Below, one piece after another: positions 27,417 through 37,323 of a DNA stretch of 64,000 nt (position 1 is its first letter; the number at the start of each line of letters is the position of its first letter). Source of the stretch: Ignatzschineria rhizosphaerae (GTDB taxonomy: Bacteria > Pseudomonadota > Gammaproteobacteria > Cardiobacteriales > Wohlfahrtiimonadaceae). The stretch is taken from the NCBI RefSeq assembly GCF_022655595.1, contig NZ_CP093379.1, positions 1,980,501 to 2,044,500 of the forward strand, in the 5' to 3' direction. The translations under genes were made by a program, and so were the position numbers. A model generated the notes under the pieces. The model did not search any database, had not been told where the DNA came from, and saw nothing but the letters and a program-made list of their open reading frames with translations.

Positions 27417-28220
27417 ATGCAAATGCTAGTTCATCGTACAACCGTTAGTTTGGTTAGCAAAAACTACATCACTCCCAACTATTTACGCCTTGTTTTAAAA
27501 TGTGAGGATATTGAGCATTATAGCGATGTCCCTTTAGGTGTTAATAATAAGCTCTTTATTCCCCCTCAAGGTCACACCACTGTTGAAATGCCGGTCTTTA
27601 ATGCAGAAACAAAAGTATGGGAGCTAGAAAACGAGGAAAACCGCCCTTCAGTACGCACTTATACCCATCGCTTTATTGACCTTAATAAAAAAGAGCTAAC
27701 GGTTGATTTTGCGGTACATGATGGTGATTCTATCGCATGTAACTGGGCAAGAGATTCAAAAGCTGGTGCCCAAATTGGCTTAGCGATGAAACTCAAACAT
27801 CGTGATGTTTTGCCAGATGTTAAAAACTTTCTTTTTGTGACTGATATGACAGGAATCCCTGTAGTTGCAGCTTTAGTTGAGACGCTTCCTGAAGATGCCA
27901 ATGCCACTATTATTACAGAAGTTTTAACGGCAGATGATATCTTAGATGAGCATTTTACCTCTAAGGCAAAAATTACAACAGAATGGGTCATCAACCCAAC
28001 CCCTGAAAAAGGCAGTCAATTAGCAAAGATTGCAAAGCATGCGTGGCAAAAGCTAGATTCCCCGAACTTTACACATATCACAGCAGAATACAGCACCGTC
28101 AGAACCCTCAGGGATTTCCTTCGTAAAGAGCAATCTTTAACGAGTTCGGAATTTTATGCCTGTGCGTATTGGCAGATCGATAAAAAAGAGGATGAAGAGC
28201 GGGAAAAACGCCTAGATTAA
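27417..28220 (+). CDS. Siderophore-interacting FAD-binding protein (SIP family)
   Basis: SIP/ViuB-type flavoproteins reduce ferric siderophores in the cytoplasm to release iron. The 267-residue product has the FAD-binding beta barrel with RTYTHRF in place of the usual RxYT motif near 83, then a NAD(P)H-binding domain (FLFVTDMTGIPVVAALVETLP). I use ATG 27417 because TTTGGAG lies 9 bases before it; the longer frame from 27276 has no ribosome binding site and runs into AT-rich spacer. It is monocistronic with a terminator. It would fit with the two catecholate-type receptors at 56.7-61.1 kb. Confidence 0.85.
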   Translation: MQMLVHRTTVSLVSKNYITPNYLRLVLKCEDIEHYSDVPLGVNNKLFIPPQGHTTVEMPVFNAETKVWELENEENRPSVRTYTHRFIDLNKKELTVDFAVHDGDSIACNWARDSKAGAQIGLAMKLKHRDVLPDVKNFLFVTDMTGIPVVAALVETLPEDANATIITEVLTADDILDEHFTSKAKITTEWVINPTPEKGSQLAKIAKHAWQKLDSPNFTHITAEYSTVRTLRDFLRKEQSLTSSEFYACAYWQIDKKEDEEREKRLD

Positions 28221-28261
28221 TCTCTTCCAAATAAGACGTTTTAATAACTATTGAATCTATT

Positions 28262-28307
28262 AATCCCTAAATTTTAAAATTTCTTTCAAAATTTAGGGAT
28301 TTTTTAT
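28262..28307 (+). terminator. Intrinsic terminator of the SIP gene
   Basis: AATCCCTAAATTTT pairs with AAAATTTAGGGATT around a 12-16 base loop, with six T after the stem. Confidence 0.88.
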
Positions 28308-28443
28308 TGTTAAATGTTTTCTAAAAATACGATAATGACCCTATCGATTGAAAAACGGCGTACTTTACCTATAAAAAGCCGCAATCCTAAATGCAGTAGC
28401 ATTTCATATTATTCACTCTTCTAATAAGGGGCAATAACACATC

Positions 28444-29919
28444 ATGACCATTCCATTTAAAAAAGAGTTACCGATTATTCTCGCATCAACTTTAGCAATG
28501 ACGTCACCCTTATTTGCTAATGATCAGCCGCTTGAAACCGTTGAAAACCCAACAATCACAATCTACCAAGGTGGAGTTGCACTCATTACAGAGGCTCGTA
28601 ATTTTGAATTAAATAATGAGCTCCGCCAGCTTTTTTTACCAAATGTTGCCCCGGAAACGATGATGGAATCATTGATGATCTCCTTTACGCCAAAAGAGAA
28701 AGATCAGCCCGTACCAGTCATTACAGAGAAGAAACTCAATCGTAACCTTCTTTCACCTCAAGCGATGATTCAATACTCTGTAGGAGAAGAAGTCACAGTA
28801 ATCACAAGCAATAGTGGACGAGAGAAACAAGAAAAGGCGACCATTATCTCCAATAACGGAGGGTTACTTTTACAATATAAAGATCGTATTGAACTCGATC
28901 TTCCAGAAAATGCACGTTTAGCCTTTAAAACAATCCCTGCAGGTCTTAATAACACACCTGTATTATCGGTTATCTTAAAAAACCTTCCAGAAAACAGAGC
29001 GCTTTATCGCGCGGACTTAAGTTATTTAACACGGGGTCTTTCATGGAATACCGACTATATTGCAAAACTAGATGAAGCAAGCAAAACCTTAAAACTCGAA
29101 GGTTGGGCAACACTTAATAACAATAGTGGTATGGATTACCAAGATTATAAGATTAATCTCATTGCCGGCGATCTCAATATCGTTAGCCGCGCTGTACCAC
29201 AGTTACGTAAAGCGGGCGCCGCAATGGCGCTTGATATGAACTATGAAGCAGCGCCTATTGCAGCAACCTCTTTAGGGGATTATCATCTTTATAAAATACC
29301 AGACACCTCTACTTTAAATGATAAAGAGCAGACGCAAATCTCCCTCTTTCAAAAAGATGCCATCCCTTTTACCAAAAACTATACCTTCGCTAACAACAGT
29401 CCTAATTACCGTATGGGACAATCTCCGGCATTTCAAAATGCAATGGTTACTGTTCATTTTAAAAATGATGAAACTTCCCAGTTAGGCTTTCCACTACCTG
29501 ATGGGGTGATTCGCCTTTATCAGCAAGAAGATACCCAAACAACTTTTATAGGGGAAGATCATATTCCGGCAACACCCAATAAACAGGAAGTCATTCTAAA
29601 TACCGGTAGCGCCTTTGATATCACAATGAAAAGAGAGCAAACGCAATTTGCAATGGTGAATGAAGATGAGTGGGAAATTAGCTATAAACTCACCGTTAGT
29701 AATGCGAAAAAAGAAGCCGCACATACCTTTGTGAAAGAAAGTTTCTATCCTAACAATGATACAAACTGGCAAATCATCAACCAAAGCAAACCGCCAAAAA
29801 TTGTGGGGGACACGGCAATTTGGGAATTAGAAATCCCGGCTGAAAGCAATAAAATTATTACCTATAACGTACGCTACACAATCTTTAATGATGAGAAAAA
29901 AGAGCGCTTAAATCCATAA
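28444..29919 (+). CDS. DUF4139-domain secreted protein
   Basis: The 491-residue protein has a signal peptide (ending near TSPLFAND) and a beta-rich exported body. It ends in the DUF4139 signature region, with AESNKIITYNVRYTIF near the C-terminus. The middle segment ALYRADLSYLTRGLSWNTDYIA is also typical of this family, in which only some members are linked to mucoidy or cell-envelope phenotypes. No catalytic residues are recognised. AGGGG lies upstream of the ATG. It starts a three-gene cluster with the DUF3137-like and LemA genes. Confidence 0.8.
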   Translation: MTIPFKKELPIILASTLAMTSPLFANDQPLETVENPTITIYQGGVALITEARNFELNNELRQLFLPNVAPETMMESLMISFTPKEKDQPVPVITEKKLNRNLLSPQAMIQYSVGEEVTVITSNSGREKQEKATIISNNGGLLLQYKDRIELDLPENARLAFKTIPAGLNNTPVLSVILKNLPENRALYRADLSYLTRGLSWNTDYIAKLDEASKTLKLEGWATLNNNSGMDYQDYKINLIAGDLNIVSRAVPQLRKAGAAMALDMNYEAAPIAATSLGDYHLYKIPDTSTLNDKEQTQISLFQKDAIPFTKNYTFANNSPNYRMGQSPAFQNAMVTVHFKNDETSQLGFPLPDGVIRLYQQEDTQTTFIGEDHIPATPNKQEVILNTGSAFDITMKREQTQFAMVNEDEWEISYKLTVSNAKKEAAHTFVKESFYPNNDTNWQIINQSKPPKIVGDTAIWELEIPAESNKIITYNVRYTIFNDEKKERLNP

Positions 29920-29961
29920 TCGCTTAAAATTTTATCTCGCTTATTGAACATAAATAGGTAA

Positions 29962-30984
29962 ATGATGTTTCAACACAATCATCGGCTTCAGAAGTTTATC
30001 GCTTCAGCAGATCAAAAAACTGCTGAGGCGAATTCGCCGCAAGATTTGCTCGATATTATTGCTAATGCCCAAGAATTTAAGGGCAACTTGCAATTTGATC
30101 AAAGAGATTTTCTACTCTATTTTATTATCGATATAACGGCATTTATTGTCGGGATTATAGCCTTTCAAAAAAGTGATGAGAGCTTTTGGCTCTTCATCAC
30201 TTTTTTATCGCTTTTTGTGGCAGTTATTTTGCTATTTTATTATGTTAAGCGTAGAAAAAGCATTGATAAACTCTCCGCCGCCATCTACGCGCGAGATCTC
30301 TTATTTGATAATCAATTAGAAATTATCCACTCAGCAAATTATTCTCAAAAAGCGCTAGAAGCTCGCTTTCATGATTTTATCCGGGGAAATTATTCCCGCG
30401 AAATTAAAACGGTTATTGCCGGCAAAAATGCTGAGGAGATTTCTTTTAATTACCATTATTACCATTTTCATTATGTGGATGAAAAAACAGAAACTAAGAC
30501 AGATAGCGATGGAAAAACTAGCACAAAAAAGCGCTACGATCATTATGATCGCTACGGCTTTATTGTGGATCTTGCTTCTATTAAAAATATGGACTTTAAC
30601 TCAGCGCTTCAAATTATCTACTCAAAAGCACTATTTGGGATGAATAAAGGGGATTATGCGCCCGCATCCATTACCTTTCGGAAAAACTTTATCGTTAAAA
30701 CCAAAGAGAGTCTTCAAGCGGCAAAATTTTTAACACCTAGTATGGTAGAAACAATTGAATCACTTTTACAAGGATTTAATCAGATCACGATTGAGACAAA
30801 TAAGCATCAAGAACTGCTACTCTCTTTTACCAATCATGATATTTTAACGGGGAATCTGCAATATTCTCTAAAAGAGACCGACCTCTTCTTAGAAGAGATC
30901 AAACAAACAACAGCGCTCCCTGATCTACGCTATACCCTTCATATGATCTCTCAAATGCTCCAAGAGATTGATCATAACTTTTAA
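29962..30984 (+). CDS. Membrane protein of unknown function, DUF3137-like, next to lemA
   Basis: The 340-residue protein has a soluble N-terminal 50 residues, two adjacent transmembrane segments (about 50-70 and 74-95, FLLYFIIDITAFIVGIIAF and LFITFLSLFVAVILLFYYV), then a large soluble domain. That domain has a His/Tyr-rich stretch (FNYHYYHFHYV near 160) and Lys/Thr repeats. The layout and the lemA neighbour resemble DUF3137 proteins; I infer this from organisation, not from a conserved motif. It follows the DUF4139 gene by 42 bases and precedes lemA by 28. Confidence 0.6.
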   Translation: MMFQHNHRLQKFIASADQKTAEANSPQDLLDIIANAQEFKGNLQFDQRDFLLYFIIDITAFIVGIIAFQKSDESFWLFITFLSLFVAVILLFYYVKRRKSIDKLSAAIYARDLLFDNQLEIIHSANYSQKALEARFHDFIRGNYSREIKTVIAGKNAEEISFNYHYYHFHYVDEKTETKTDSDGKTSTKKRYDHYDRYGFIVDLASIKNMDFNSALQIIYSKALFGMNKGDYAPASITFRKNFIVKTKESLQAAKFLTPSMVETIESLLQGFNQITIETNKHQELLLSFTNHDILTGNLQYSLKETDLFLEEIKQTTALPDLRYTLHMISQMLQEIDHNF

Positions 30985-31012
30985 TTAACGCCCTCTCACT
31001 CAAGGATTTACA

Positions 31013-31585
31013 ATGTCGACAGCCCTTCTTATTGTTTTAGCAATCATTGTGCTCTTTGCCATCTATATTATTACAACGCACAATAGCATAATCGCCTACT
31101 TTAATGCTTGCCAACGCGCTTGGGCAGATGTGATTACTCAAGAACTCCAGAAAACACGTCTGCTGCCAACGCTTGAAAAAATGGTTGAAGAGTATAAGCT
31201 CCATGAAGCAGATGTCTTACAAAATATTACAAAGCTCCGCTCGGCACTTAATAATATCTCTCCTGAAAATACCGATATTTCAGCCCTTAAAAAGGTCAAT
31301 ACAGAATCTAAAGCACTCCTTTCTAATATTCACATCGTGGCAGAAAACTACCCTGAATTAAAAGCTTCAGAAATCTATCAAAGTTTCATGCGTGAGCTAT
31401 CTGAATTAGAAAGAAATATTTCGGCAAGCCTGCGTATTTTTAACGCGAATGTGGAGAAATTTAATGTCAAAATTGAAGTTTTCCCCAATGTCCTTATTAA
31501 TAACTGGTTGACGCATAAATCACGCTTAAATGTCTTTACAGATGAGACTGCTGCTAACAATTTCGATTATAAGCCAAATTTTTAA
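31013..31585 (+). CDS. LemA family protein
   Basis: LemA proteins have one N-terminal membrane helix with the rest a helical bundle. Here residues 4-24 (ALLIVLAIIVLFAIYIITT) are the anchor. The conserved beginning of the LemA fold (NSIIAYFNACQRAWADVITQ, normally YN-V--AW--I) follows, then long amphipathic helices to residue 190. The molecular role is unknown in bacteria. AAGGA lies before the ATG. It is third in the DUF4139-DUF3137-LemA cluster. Confidence 0.8.
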   Translation: MSTALLIVLAIIVLFAIYIITTHNSIIAYFNACQRAWADVITQELQKTRLLPTLEKMVEEYKLHEADVLQNITKLRSALNNISPENTDISALKKVNTESKALLSNIHIVAENYPELKASEIYQSFMRELSELERNISASLRIFNANVEKFNVKIEVFPNVLINNWLTHKSRLNVFTDETAANNFDYKPNF

Positions 31586-31619
31586 GATCTCATTCTCGCA
31601 ACTTCCCTATCCTTTATAA

Positions 31620-31642
31620 ACTTATTCCAAATAGGAATAAGT
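31620..31642. repeat. Perfect 9-bp inverted repeat downstream of lemA
   Basis: ACTTATTCC and GGAATAAGT flank five bases. There is no T-run, so it is either a weak 3' hairpin of lemA or an operator for ygiD. Confidence 0.4.
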
Positions 31643-31726
31643 GAATTAACTTTATGCCGTTAAAGCAACAATATTCTCCTGCTACAATGAGTCTTTAATG
31701 ACCTACGCTAAACAGGAGGATTCGTC

Positions 31727-32539
31727 GTGAACTTACAACAACTACAAACGCTCACTCAAAAATTTAAAACAACCCAAAAAATGCCCATCCTCTTTTTAGG
31801 GCATGGCAGTCCCATGAACGCCATCTCATCAAATCGCTTTACAGAGAGTTGGAACCAACTAGGACAATCATTACCAAAGCCTCAAGCAATCCTCTCTATT
31901 TCTGCTCATTGGGAAACAAAGGGAAGCTTTGTCACAGCAATGGAAAAACCGCAGACCATTCATGATTTTTATAATTTTCCGCAAGCCCTTTACGATATGA
32001 CCTATCCCGCAGAGGGAGATCCTAATCTTGCCAAACATATTCATACCATGAATCAACATATTGAGCTTGATCACAAATGGGGCTTAGATCATGGTACATG
32101 GGCAGTGATTTGTCATCTTTACCCCGATGCAGATATTCCTACATTACAACTGAGCCTTGATATGTCGCTCTCTCCAGATGCGCATTATGAACTAGCAAAA
32201 TGCCTCTCAACCCTACGACATCGCGGCGTTTTAATCCTTGCTAGTGGCAATATTGTTCACAATCTTCGTCTTCTTGATTTCCGCAATAGTCAAGGTGGTC
32301 ATGACTGGGCAGAAGACGCCAGACAATCTATGACTAAAATGCTTTTAGAAGATGATCAAAAATCCCTTATTCATTTTAAAGATCAAGGCGAGGCTTTCAG
32401 GCTATCTATTCCCACAGATGAACATTATCTTCCCCTTCTTTATATCCTAGGACTCAAAGAATCTAGCGATGAACTGCTCATCTTTAATAACCAATCTGTC
32501 ATGGGATCTCTAGCGATGACTTCTCTACTCTATGCGTAA
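31727..32539 (+). CDS. ygiD: Extradiol ring-cleavage dioxygenase, YgiD/DODA type, GTG start
   Basis: YgiD is a class III 4,5-DOPA extradiol dioxygenase using Fe or Zn. The 270-residue protein carries the LFLGHGSPM motif near 27, SISAHWET near 58 and a third ligand region around SGNIVHNLRLLD near 181. It starts at GTG 31727, with AGGAGG 7 bases upstream. E. coli YgiD has 262 residues. The physiological substrate is not known. It is monocistronic with a terminator. Confidence 0.9.
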   Translation: MNLQQLQTLTQKFKTTQKMPILFLGHGSPMNAISSNRFTESWNQLGQSLPKPQAILSISAHWETKGSFVTAMEKPQTIHDFYNFPQALYDMTYPAEGDPNLAKHIHTMNQHIELDHKWGLDHGTWAVICHLYPDADIPTLQLSLDMSLSPDAHYELAKCLSTLRHRGVLILASGNIVHNLRLLDFRNSQGGHDWAEDARQSMTKMLLEDDQKSLIHFKDQGEAFRLSIPTDEHYLPLLYILGLKESSDELLIFNNQSVMGSLAMTSLLYA

Positions 32540-32602
32540 AGACTTATAACTTCAAAAAGCAGATCTCCCCATTACAATGACTCATAATTGCCCCCTTTTA
32601 TC

Positions 32603-32640
32603 TCAAACTCCCAAAACATTCCATTATTGGGAGTTTTATT
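32603..32640 (+). terminator. Intrinsic terminator of ygiD
   Basis: AAACTCCCA pairs with TGGGAGTTT and is followed by TATTTT; an outer TCTCAAA/TTTTGAGA pairing extends the stem. Confidence 0.8.
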
Positions 32641-32837
32641 TTGAGATCATGAGGTTAAGCCCATAATGAGCGATATAATTTTTCTCAAAAAGTCTCTTTA
32701 CAAACTGCTTATTTTATAAACAAACGTCACAACCACTTCTCCTCTATAAAGTAACTTATTCACTGTTATTGCCATCATTTCTCTTTAAAATCTAACATAT
32801 TTGATCCATATCACTTTACTTTACAACAAGATATTAT

Positions 32838-32897
32838 TTGACAACTCATACGCTATGTGAAGAATATACAAATAAGAACTAATTTCATTAGCATTAG
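32838..32897 (+). promoter_or_regulatory. Promoter and Fur-like site of the heme-uptake locus
   Basis: TTGACA at 32838 is followed after 17 bp by the weak -10 AGAATA. The palindromic run AACTAATTTCATTAGCATTA at 32877-32896 resembles overlapping 7-1-7 Fur motifs. The site directly precedes the receptor gene, and iron control is expected for such loci. The rest of the 388-base gap shows only the ygiD terminator. Confidence 0.45.
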
Positions 32898-32927
32898 GTA
32901 ACTACCATCAAATAAGAGTCTTTAGCC

Positions 32928-35264
32928 ATGTTTAAACGTTCATTACTTTCCATTACTGTTTCTTCACTCCTTATGTCTTCTTACGCATTTTCTCAAACAC
33001 CGATTTGGGTGGAAGAAAACACGGAAAATGCCGAAGGTATTATCACTAATAATGCGCCAGAGAAACCTCCTGTCACCGTTAATCTTAGCAAAGTGATTGT
33101 GACTGGTGCCCTAAAAGAAGAGCTTGCGATCGCTGAAAGTGCCGCGAGTATTGCTCACTTTGGGGTAAAGGAAGTGGATCGTCTTAATGCAACCTCACTC
33201 TCTGAGCTCTTTGCTTATGAGCCTGGCGTGACTGTTGATGAGGGGATCTCAGGTGGTTTAAATGATATTCGTATTCGTGGAATGGGTAGCGATAGAGTAT
33301 TGATCTCTATTGATGGAGCGCCCCTTCCTATGACTTATAGCTTTGGAAGCTATCTGGATACTAACCGCAATTACTTCGATCTTGATGCGATGAAAAGCGT
33401 TGATATCATTAAAGGCCCGATGTCTACCCTTTATGGTGGTAGCGCACTTGCGGGCGGGATCTTTATGCAAACTAAAGACCCATTAGATTTTATCAAAGCA
33501 GGCAAACAGATCGGGGGCGAAGCTAAAGTTGGCTATCGCTCAGCTTCTGATGAGCTTTTAATCTCCGGCACTGTTGCCGGCAAGTTCACAGATAAACTCT
33601 CCGCTTTTACTCGATTAACCTATCTTGCACCTCATGAAAGACGAAACCATGCAGGGAAAGCCTCATCTGAAAGCTTAATGGGCCCCGATAGAACCCATCC
33701 TGATGCCGCTGATGCTAAAAGCTACAACTCACTTTCAAAAATTGTATTTGAACCTAATGAAAATCATAGATTCAGCCTCTCTTATGAGTATTTTAAGGAG
33801 ACCTTAAATGTCGACCCTTACTCAAAATTTGGCTTAGTGACCATGAATTCATTTAAGCAGCTCACGCTTCATACCAAAGATATCAATAAAAGAAGACAGC
33901 TTAATCTGCGCCATGATTTTGATCTCCCAACAATGCTCTTTGACCGAGGTTTTTGGCAAGTTTACTATCAAAAAAGTGAAGCTGAGCAGTGGAGCCATGA
34001 GGTTCGTGAATCTATCCCAAGACCTAATAGACCTGTTGTCGTCTCAGCGCGTGATCGTTACTCCTCATTTACCAATCGAAATGTCGGTCTAATGGCAGAG
34101 TTTACCAAAGGCTGGGAGCAAAATGCCGCGATGTATCACAACTTCACTTATGGTATTAACTATATTGACCGAAAAGTCTCCACCTTACGTGAAGGCGATA
34201 CTATCAATTTAGCAAATGGTGTCTCTACAGAATCAGAAGCATTTCCTAACAAAGGTTTCCCTGATTCAAAAATCAAAGAGCTTGGACTCTTCTTACAAGA
34301 TCGTGTGAGCTTCTTTGATGGCCAATTTGAAGCGATTGCTGGCATTCGTTACGATCAATACAAGCTTAATCCAACGCAAGGTAGTGTTTATGAAACGGCA
34401 AATCCTGGCGTTTTACCGCCTTCAAAAATGAATGAGCATCATTTTTCTAAACGCTTAGCACTTCTTTGGCATCCAACCGAAGAAAACACCTTCTTTATTA
34501 ACTATTCAGAAGGCTTTAGAGCTCCCTCTTTTAGTGCCGTAAACGTTGGTTTTGGGAACCCTTTATATGGTTATATTAGCCGCTCAAATCCAAATCTTAA
34601 GCCAGAAAAAAGCCGCTCTTATGAAATTGGTTGGAACTATCTTGACGATCACCAATCATTTGCCGTTACCGGGTTTTATACCAACTATAAGAACTTCATC
34701 GAAGAGCTTAGCCCTGTTGGCACAGACCCACAAACAGGTTATATGCTCTATCAAGCGGTTAACTTAGGAAAAAGCCGTATTTATGGTTTAGAGATTAAAG
34801 CACAAAAGGATCTCTTTACCATACAAAATGGTAGCGGTGTGATCGGGTTAAATGCAAGCCTTGCATATGCTAAAGGTAAAGAGAAAGGCACGAATGATCC
34901 TATCAATAGCGTAGAGCCATTAACTGCCGTTGTCGGAATTGATTACACCTATTTAGATCAGCTTTATTTAAGCGCTCGAGTCAAAGGCGTTCAAGCGAAA
35001 AAAGAGAAAGATATCTCAGCAAACATGCTCAAAACAGGAACAACTGCAACAGGCGGCTATGCAACCGTTGACCTTATTGGGGAGTATAAGCCGGCTAAAG
35101 ATATTACGCTTAATGGGGGACTCTATAATGTCTTTAATAAAAAATATCATAGCTGGGGACCCAACAGTTGGTACAACAATATGACTGGAATCTCTCAACA
35201 AGAGCGTGATCGAGCAACAAATCCTGGATTCAATGTCGCATTTTCTATCAAAATCGATCTTTAA
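32928..35264 (+). CDS. TonB-dependent heme/hemoprotein receptor
   Basis: This 778-residue outer-membrane receptor has a signal peptide ending near SSYAFSQ, a plug domain (LSKVIVTGALKEELAIAES, then VDRLNATSLSELFAYEPGVTV) and a 22-strand barrel ending in FSIKIDL. The FRAP motif and NPNLKPE motif occur close together (GFRAPSF and SRSNPNLKPE, near 530-560), as in heme receptors of the HmuR/HutA/HemR class. Immediate linkage to hmuTUV and hugZ supports heme as substrate. Whether it takes free heme, hemoglobin or another carrier cannot be read from the sequence. Confidence 0.88.
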   Translation: MFKRSLLSITVSSLLMSSYAFSQTPIWVEENTENAEGIITNNAPEKPPVTVNLSKVIVTGALKEELAIAESAASIAHFGVKEVDRLNATSLSELFAYEPGVTVDEGISGGLNDIRIRGMGSDRVLISIDGAPLPMTYSFGSYLDTNRNYFDLDAMKSVDIIKGPMSTLYGGSALAGGIFMQTKDPLDFIKAGKQIGGEAKVGYRSASDELLISGTVAGKFTDKLSAFTRLTYLAPHERRNHAGKASSESLMGPDRTHPDAADAKSYNSLSKIVFEPNENHRFSLSYEYFKETLNVDPYSKFGLVTMNSFKQLTLHTKDINKRRQLNLRHDFDLPTMLFDRGFWQVYYQKSEAEQWSHEVRESIPRPNRPVVVSARDRYSSFTNRNVGLMAEFTKGWEQNAAMYHNFTYGINYIDRKVSTLREGDTINLANGVSTESEAFPNKGFPDSKIKELGLFLQDRVSFFDGQFEAIAGIRYDQYKLNPTQGSVYETANPGVLPPSKMNEHHFSKRLALLWHPTEENTFFINYSEGFRAPSFSAVNVGFGNPLYGYISRSNPNLKPEKSRSYEIGWNYLDDHQSFAVTGFYTNYKNFIEELSPVGTDPQTGYMLYQAVNLGKSRIYGLEIKAQKDLFTIQNGSGVIGLNASLAYAKGKEKGTNDPINSVEPLTAVVGIDYTYLDQLYLSARVKGVQAKKEKDISANMLKTGTTATGGYATVDLIGEYKPAKDITLNGGLYNVFNKKYHSWGPNSWYNNMTGISQQERDRATNPGFNVAFSIKIDL

Positions 35265-35380
35265 TCCATTGCTATCACCTTATTACCAAAAAGCGCCTAG
35301 TGAATCACTACGGCGCTTTCAGTACCCTATCAATTCCTACAACTTATATTGCTCATTGATCTCTAAGGAGTGACAGCATC

Positions 35381-36307
35381 ATGTTATCAAAATATCTCCT
35401 TACGCCATTACTACTTTGTGGGGTAATGGCTCAAACTACCGTCTTTGCTGATCAGTCTATTTATCAAAAATCAGCATCAAAACCTGCCCCTCAAAGGCTC
35501 GTTTCAGCGTCTAACCCTTTAACGCAAATTGTCTCAGCATTAGGGCAAGATCAATTATTTGTAGGACTTGATAAAACAAGCCATACAAAACCAGAATACG
35601 ATAAGATTCCAGATGTGGGTTATCGAATTCAGCTCTCTACGGAAGGGATTTTATCGCTAAAACCTGATCTTATTCTCTTAGCAGATGATTCTGGCCCTGA
35701 AGCAACGATTGAACAGCTTACAAATTCTAATGTGGAAATTATTCAATTTGAAGAGCTGAAAGATGCTGCCTCTATTTCAAAAGCGGTCAGTATCATTGCC
35801 GAGAAACTTCACCTCACAAAAGAGGGAGAAAAATTAAATACCCAAATTAGTGAAGAGGCAATAGCTCTCAAAGAGCTCAGTTATAGTAGACCTGCTCTTA
35901 AAGGATTTTTTGTCCTTCAAGGAGGAAATGGTCATGGTTCTCCACAAATTTCAGGAAGTGATACAACGGCAGCAAAGGTGTTAGAACTCTTAAATATTGA
36001 GAATCTTTTTGAAAAAGATTATGCCAATTACCGCGCGGTGACGATTGAAAATCAGATGCAAAAACGCCCTGAAATTGTGCTCCTTGGCAATACGGGGAAA
36101 TTTAATCTAAAAGATGGCTCTTTAAAAGAAGAAGCTCTGCCTCCTTTTGCCTTAAGACCAGAAGGTTTAGAAGGCTGGCCAAAAGCGCTACAACCTAAAT
36201 GTGTTTTTGATGTCAATATGAGTAACTATCTTGTATTTGGAATCCATATTTATGCAGATAACCTTAAGTTACAAGAAGCAATTAACCAATGCTTGGCGGA
36301 GCAATAA
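35381..36307 (+). CDS. hmuT: Heme ABC transporter periplasmic binding protein
   Basis: HmuT carries heme across the periplasm to HmuUV. The 308-residue protein has a signal peptide (MLSKYLLTPLLLCGVMAQTTVFA) and a helical-backbone type III binding fold (RLVSASNPLTQIVSALG near 38, VGLDKTSHTKPEYDKIPDVGYR near 60). The Tyr in the DVGYR region is the usual place of the heme ligand. AAGGAG precedes the ATG. It starts the hmuTUV-hugZ run 116 bases after the receptor. Confidence 0.9.
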   Translation: MLSKYLLTPLLLCGVMAQTTVFADQSIYQKSASKPAPQRLVSASNPLTQIVSALGQDQLFVGLDKTSHTKPEYDKIPDVGYRIQLSTEGILSLKPDLILLADDSGPEATIEQLTNSNVEIIQFEELKDAASISKAVSIIAEKLHLTKEGEKLNTQISEEAIALKELSYSRPALKGFFVLQGGNGHGSPQISGSDTTAAKVLELLNIENLFEKDYANYRAVTIENQMQKRPEIVLLGNTGKFNLKDGSLKEEALPPFALRPEGLEGWPKALQPKCVFDVNMSNYLVFGIHIYADNLKLQEAINQCLAEQ

Positions 36308-36309
36308 TC

Positions 36310-37323
36310 ATGGGAAGTCATTTTTTTGAACAGTACCAAAAACAGATTATTAGCTTTATGCTCGCAGGTCTTGGCATCATCTTTTTTGGCGCTATCTGGC
36401 AAGGTGCTATGGAGATTAATTGGGCCAATGTCTTTGATAAAGAGAGTATTGAACACTACATCGTTTGGCACGTGCGTTTACCTCGAATCTTAGCCGCGCT
36501 TCTAATTGGCGGGGGACTTGCCATTTCCGGCGCTGTGATGCAAGGGCTTTTCCGTAATCCGCTTGTGGAACCTGGCATTATTGGAGTTTCAGGTGGGGCT
36601 GCGCTTTTTGCAGCTGGAACAATCGTTTTAGGGCAACAGATTGCCCCTAAAGTATTTGCCCTTTTAGGGGATTATGCGCTACCTATTGCAGCTTGTTTAG
36701 GAGGCTGGTTAGTCACCTCTATTTTGTACCTTTTTTCCCGCAATAAAAAAGGGGTCAGCATTAGCTCAATGCTCTTAATCGGAATTGCCATTAATGCTTT
36801 TACCGGAGCTTTGATTGGGCTTTTAACCTTTATTGCTAGCGAAACAGAGCTTCGCTCTCTCACCTTTTGGTCAATGGGGAGCTTAAGTAGCTTTAACTAT
36901 CAAAAAATTCTTATCCTCGCAGGCGCACAGCTCATCTTTGTTCCTCTACTTTGGAAAAAAGCAAAAGCAATGAATGCTATGCTGCTTGGCGAGCGAGAAG
37001 CTAAACATCTTGGGGTTCATGTTGAGCAATTAAAGAAAGCCCAAATCTGGGGCGTTGCCGTCATCACTGGAACAGCTGTTGCCTTTGCCGGGGCGATCGG
37101 TTTTATTGGGCTCTTAATTCCTCACTTAGTTCGCATGCTCTTTGGTGCGGATCATCGCTTTGTCTTACCACTTTCTTATCTTTTAGGTGGGATTTTACTC
37201 ATCGTTTCCGATAGCTTTTCACGAACCATTGCCGCACCTAGCGAAGTTCCCATTGGAATTTTAACAGCCTTTTTAGGAGCACCTTTCTTAGGATACTTAG
37301 TCTACAAACAAGGAAGATCATAA
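36310..37323 (+). CDS. hmuU: Heme ABC transporter permease
   Basis: HmuU is a FecCD/BtuC-type permease with about ten membrane helices. The coupling region GEREAKHLGVHVEQLKKAQ and the conserved AFAGAIGFIGLLIPHLVRMLFG are present. From ATG 36310 (MGSHFFEQYQ) the length is 337 residues. The start follows the hmuT stop by two bases, with GGAG inside the end of hmuT; an upstream TTG at 36289 overlaps hmuT and is not needed. Confidence 0.93.
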   Translation: MGSHFFEQYQKQIISFMLAGLGIIFFGAIWQGAMEINWANVFDKESIEHYIVWHVRLPRILAALLIGGGLAISGAVMQGLFRNPLVEPGIIGVSGGAALFAAGTIVLGQQIAPKVFALLGDYALPIAACLGGWLVTSILYLFSRNKKGVSISSMLLIGIAINAFTGALIGLLTFIASETELRSLTFWSMGSLSSFNYQKILILAGAQLIFVPLLWKKAKAMNAMLLGEREAKHLGVHVEQLKKAQIWGVAVITGTAVAFAGAIGFIGLLIPHLVRMLFGADHRFVLPLSYLLGGILLIVSDSFSRTIAAPSEVPIGILTAFLGAPFLGYLVYKQGRS

